From: Pseudoprimorskyibacter insulae
GTDB lineage: Bacteria; Pseudomonadota; Alphaproteobacteria; Rhodobacterales; Rhodobacteraceae
Assembly (NCBI RefSeq): GCF_900302505.1
Contig: NZ_OMOJ01000002.1
Location: 558,001 to 622,000, forward strand
Direction: 5' to 3'
DNA: 64,000 bases
Every line of letters starts with the position of its first letter. Position 1 is the first letter of the stretch. Shown here piece by piece: positions 61,157 through 64,000 of the stretch. Position numbers and translations under genes: made by a program. The notes under the pieces were generated by a model. The model was given only the letters and a program-made list of their open reading frames with translations. It was not told where the DNA came from and made no database searches.

Positions 61157-61996
61157 GGTGAACAGACCCGCCAAAACGATGATCGACGCGCCAATCGCCA
61201 CATTCGGGCGCAGGGTTTCGGCAAAGACGAAAATCCCGATGGCCGAGGCGATGGGCAATTGCAGATAGGCAAAGGGCTGGACTGCGCTGGCCTCGGCGGC
61301 CTCATAGCATTTGATCAGCAGGAAATGCCCGGTGGCGGCGGTCATGCATAGGGTCGCCATCCAGATCCAGTCATACGGGGCCAGCGGTTGCCAGTGGAAC
61401 ACGCCAACAGCGGTGGCCGCCAATGCGCCAACGGTGCCCGTCCAGAAGAACGACGTGGCGGCGGTGTCCCGGCGTGCGGCAAAGCGGGTCAGCAAACCAT
61501 AGAGCGCAAACATCAGCGAAGCGGCCAAAGCAATCAGCGACTTGGCCGAGAACACGTCCGACCCCGGCTCCAGAATGATGACGACGCCAATAAACCCAAC
61601 GCCGATCGCCGACCAACGCCGCCAGCCAACGCTTTCGCCAAGGATCGGGCCGGATAGGGCGGCGATCAGCAGCGGATAGCTGGCAAAGACCGCGTGCGTT
61701 TCCACCAGCCCCAATTGGGTAAAGGCGATCACGGTGACGCAAATCTCGGCCACCAACAGGACGGCCCGGAACCCTTGCAGCCACGGCTGGCTGGTACGGG
61801 CCACATCACGCAGACCGTCGGCACGACGTTGGGAAATCGCGATGACAAAGGCGGCAAAGAACCAGTAGCGGATCATCACCACCATGTAGACGTTGTAAGT
61901 GTCCGCAAGATAGCGCGAGATCCCGTCCTGCGTGGCAAAGACGAAGGTCGTGGCGATCATCAGCCAGATGCCAAGTTTGGTGTTGTTGCTGGTCAT
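61130..61996 (-). CDS. EamA (DMT-superfamily) transporter
   Basis: 288-residue inner-membrane protein with about ten hydrophobic helices and two EamA repeats. The N-terminal helix is GIWLMIATTFVFATQDGISR; the second repeat includes ALAASLMFALYGLLTRFAAR. It lies 2 bases after mnmD on the same strand. The transported metabolite is unknown. Confidence 0.88.
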   Translation of the reverse strand: MTSNNTKLGIWLMIATTFVFATQDGISRYLADTYNVYMVVMIRYWFFAAFVIAISQRRADGLRDVARTSQPWLQGFRAVLLVAEICVTVIAFTQLGLVETHAVFASYPLLIAALSGPILGESVGWRRWSAIGVGFIGVVIILEPGSDVFSAKSLIALAASLMFALYGLLTRFAARRDTAATSFFWTGTVGALAATAVGVFHWQPLAPYDWIWMATLCMTAATGHFLLIKCYEAAEASAVQPFAYLQLPIASAIGIFVFAETLRPNVAIGASIIVLAGLFTLWRERQKR

Positions 61997-61998
61997 TC

Positions 61999-62670
61999 TC
62001 AGGCCTTTGCGGCGATGGTCATATGGCGCTTGCGGCCAAATCCGGGAATGCGCTGGGTCTGAAGCCCGGCGGCATCCAACGCGCGGCGCACTGCCCCGGC
62101 GGCGGAATAGGTGGCGGCGGTTCCATCCGGCGCGGTGTGCTGGGCCACGGCCGTCAGAAGGTCAGGTTCCCACAGTTCGGGGTTCTTGGCAGGGGAAAAT
62201 CCGTCCAGAAACCAAGCATCTGCGACATGATTCCATGCTGGCACCGTTTCGCGGGCATCGCCCACGATCATCTCAAACGTCAGATCGGGCAGGGTGATCC
62301 GGGTCGCGCCTGCCTCCCAATGAGGGCGCAGTTCCGTGGCGATGTCTTCGACCCCCGGAAACTGGGCCTGCGCGCGCAGCATGTCCGGGGCGGCCAACGG
62401 ATACAGCTCAAAACTGGTGAAGCGCAGCATGCCGGTCTGGCCGGTGTCGCGCCACAGTTTCAAGGTGGCCAGCAGGTTTAGACCGGTGCCAAAGCCCAAC
62501 TCGGCAATCTGAAACCCGTCGCGAAGCCGCTCAGGCAGCCCGTTCCCGGTCAAGAACACATGGCGCGTTTCTTCCAACCCATTGTCGAGCGAATAGTAAG
62601 GATCATCAAAGCGGCGCGAGACCGGCACATTTCCATCGCGCCAGTCCAGCCCATTCGTCTGGTCGATCAT
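61999..62670 (-). CDS. mnmD: tRNA 5-methylaminomethyl-2-thiouridine methyltransferase
   Basis: 223 residues, the methyltransferase half of MnmC, transferring the final methyl group to wobble uridine 34. The SAM-binding motif is AELGFGTGLNLLATLKLW; the MnmC-type signature DGFSPAKNPELWEPDL is present; the C-terminus ends FGRKRHMTIA. It stands alone rather than fused to the FAD domain found in enterobacterial MnmC. A D-amino-acid-oxidase-type FAD gene lies divergently 54 bases away and is the likely other half. Confidence 0.93.
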   Translation of the reverse strand: MIDQTNGLDWRDGNVPVSRRFDDPYYSLDNGLEETRHVFLTGNGLPERLRDGFQIAELGFGTGLNLLATLKLWRDTGQTGMLRFTSFELYPLAAPDMLRAQAQFPGVEDIATELRPHWEAGATRITLPDLTFEMIVGDARETVPAWNHVADAWFLDGFSPAKNPELWEPDLLTAVAQHTAPDGTAATYSAAGAVRRALDAAGLQTQRIPGFGRKRHMTIAAKA

Positions 62671-62724
62671 GAGGTAAACCTTTAGGTGTCGGGCAAACGG
62701 TGCAGTGATCCGAAGGGAAGATCA

Positions 62725-63759
62725 ATGGCTGACGTGACAATTCGTGGGGCCGGGGCCTTTGGTTTGGCGATCGCCTGGGCGTGCGTTCAGCGCGGGGCGA
62801 CGGTGCAAGTGGTTGACCCCTACGGCGCGGGCAGCGGATCATCCGGCGGGCTGGTCGGGGCTTTGGCGCCGCATGTGCCGGAGAACTGGAACGACAAGAA
62901 AGCCTTTCAACTCGATAGCTTGCTGATGGCCGGGGCCTTCTGGTCCGAGGTTGAGGCGGCAGGCGGCGTGACGGCAGGCTATGGCCGGTTGGGGCGCATT
63001 CAGCCGCTACTGGATGACCGCGCGGTGGACCTGGCCAAGGTGCGGATTGAAACGGCGCAGCAGTTTTGGGCCGATCACGCCGAATGGCGTGTGGTGGATC
63101 GGGCGGATCTGGGTGATTGGTGCCCGCCGTCGCCCACCGGGCAATATGTGTTCGACACGCTTAGCGCCCGGATGCACCCGCGCCGGGCCTGTGCGGCGCT
63201 GGTGGCGGCGCTGGCGGCCAAGGGCGTGACAGTGGTGCCCGAGGCACCGGACAGCGGGCAAGTGGTCTGGGCGGCCGGGTGGCGCGGCCTGCTGGATCTG
63301 TCCGATGCGCTGGGCAAGCCGGTTGGAAACGGTGTCAAAGGGCAGGCCGCCTTGCTGCGCTATTCCGTCCCCGACGCGCCGCAGCTTTACGCCGATAGCC
63401 TGCACATCGTGCCGCATGCCGATGGGACGGTCGCCATCGGGTCCACCTCAGAACGCGAATTCGACGCGCCGGACAGCGTGGATGCGCAATGCGATGCACT
63501 GATCGAAAAGGCCGTGCGGCTGATGCCGGTTTTGCAGGGCGCTGCGGTATTGGAGCGTTGGGCCGGTGTGCGCCCGCGTGCCAAATCCCGTGCGCCAATG
63601 CTGGGCGCTTGGCCGGACCGCGCGGGCCATTTCATCGCCAACGGCGGGTTCAAGATCGGCTTTGGCATGGCCCCCAAGGTGGCGCTTGTCATGGCCGATC
63701 TGGTTCTGACCGGCCAAGACACCATCCCTGACGATTTCCGGGTTGAGGCGAGTCTCTGA
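62725..63759 (+). CDS. FAD-dependent oxidoreductase, candidate MnmC FAD domain
   Basis: 344 residues of the DAO family. The dinucleotide motif is IRGAGAFGLAIAWACVQRGA; the C-terminal FAD contact is GHFIANGGFKIGFGMAP. ATG 62725 follows AAGGGAAG; the frame to 62686 is not conserved. Divergent pairing with mnmD suggests it is the separate counterpart of the MnmC oxidase domain, which removes the carboxymethyl group from cmnm5U. It could instead be an unrelated glycine/D-amino-acid oxidase; a ThiO-like role is also possible. Confidence 0.8.
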   Translation: MADVTIRGAGAFGLAIAWACVQRGATVQVVDPYGAGSGSSGGLVGALAPHVPENWNDKKAFQLDSLLMAGAFWSEVEAAGGVTAGYGRLGRIQPLLDDRAVDLAKVRIETAQQFWADHAEWRVVDRADLGDWCPPSPTGQYVFDTLSARMHPRRACAALVAALAAKGVTVVPEAPDSGQVVWAAGWRGLLDLSDALGKPVGNGVKGQAALLRYSVPDAPQLYADSLHIVPHADGTVAIGSTSEREFDAPDSVDAQCDALIEKAVRLMPVLQGAAVLERWAGVRPRAKSRAPMLGAWPDRAGHFIANGGFKIGFGMAPKVALVMADLVLTGQDTIPDDFRVEASL

Positions 63760-63822
63760 CGTAGCGCTTGGCTTGCGCCGACCCGCGCCATGGTATCCCC
63801 TGCCCCAAAACGGGAGGATACG

Positions 63823-64000
63823 ATGATTGGTGTGATTTTTGAGGTCGAACCGGCAGACGGCAAAACCGAGGCTTACTTGGAAATGGCGGCCAAGATGCGC
63901 CCCCTGGTCGAAGAGATCGAGGGCTTCATCAGTGTTGAACGGTTCGAGAGCCTGACAAACCCCGGCAAGCTGCTGTCGCTGTCGTTCTTTGAGGATGAAG
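63823..64000 (+). CDS. ABM-domain protein (3' partial)
   Basis: The first 59 residues of a small protein are visible: it begins MIGVIFEVEPADGKTEAYLE and includes MRPLVEEIEGFISVERFESL. This matches the antibiotic biosynthesis monooxygenase (ABM) ferredoxin-like fold. ATG 63823 follows GGGAGG at 6 bases. The window ends before the stop codon. Confidence 0.8.
   Translation, partial: MIGVIFEVEPADGKTEAYLEMAAKMRPLVEEIEGFISVERFESLTNPGKLLSLSFFEDE

Overview
The window looks like a chromosomal segment from a high-GC alphaproteobacterium of the Rhodobacterales (Roseobacter group). The evidence is gene content and protein style: a FYDLN_acid (TIGR02300) protein, DUF3035/BamF, HspQ, an alphaproteobacterial-type FtsK, a split MnmC, and an ABC-type nitrate assimilation operon ending in cysG. 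I see no phage, transposase, CRISPR array or recognisable defence system.

Layout. (1) Bases 1-10434, + strand: a tightly overlapping nitrate assimilation operon made of nrtB (5' end outside the window), a tandem-ATPase nrtCD, nirB, nirD, nasA, a TrpD2-like phosphoribosyltransferase homologue and cysG. Together they import nitrate, reduce it to ammonium and make the siroheme that NirB needs. (2) Bases 10431-18399: a branched-chain/aromatic-acid type (HAAT) ABC importer operon on the - strand (binding protein, livG, livF, livH, livM, then an alpha/beta hydrolase). It is divergent from a PAS-LuxR regulator followed by an acyl-CoA ligase. This reads as an uptake-and-activation pathway for an unidentified organic acid or ester. 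(3) Bases 18429-28233: an RTX locus with two giant calcium-binding repeat proteins (1374 and about 1258 residues). Between them lie a small winged-helix regulator and two long non-coding stretches rich in palindromes. RTX1 carries a perfect-length 21 x 24-bp minisatellite and a 9 x 21-bp one. The locus abuts the 3' end of a tRNA-Ala(GGC). (4) Bases 28234-47705: mostly housekeeping and metabolism, including the tRNA, FYDLN protein, YgjP-like metallopeptidase, GntR regulator, accA, LysE/Lrp pair, UbiH-like hydroxylase, amidase, DapC-type aminotransferase, ftsK, lolA, an SLT lipoprotein, hspQ, gamma-glutamyltransferase, an RsbW/STAS partner-switch pair, thiolase, fRMsr, a second LysE and an RluA-type pseudouridine synthase. 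(5) Bases 47706-64000: thioesterase, aldehyde dehydrogenase, 1-Cys peroxiredoxin, then an envelope/metabolism block (heparinase-like, purH, lspA, bamF-like lipoprotein, an M16 peptidase pair, dapA, slt), an EamA transporter, the split mnmD/FAD-oxidoreductase pair, and the start of an ABM-domain protein cut by the window edge.

Most notable points. The nitrate ATPase appears asymmetric, with one canonical and one degenerate predicted ATP site. The CysG dehydrogenase/chelatase domain seems to lack the catalytic aspartate. A phosphoribosyltransferase homologue of unknown job is locked inside the nitrate operon. The HAAT importer, hydrolase, PAS-LuxR regulator and CoA ligase form a coherent but unassigned pathway. 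The RTX1 protein has three homologous modules joined by tandem-repeat linkers. An intrinsic-terminator-like hairpin lies in the leader of the aldehyde dehydrogenase gene, and a 14-bp perfect inverted repeat sits upstream of ggt. All family assignments were made by reading motifs; no database search was run.
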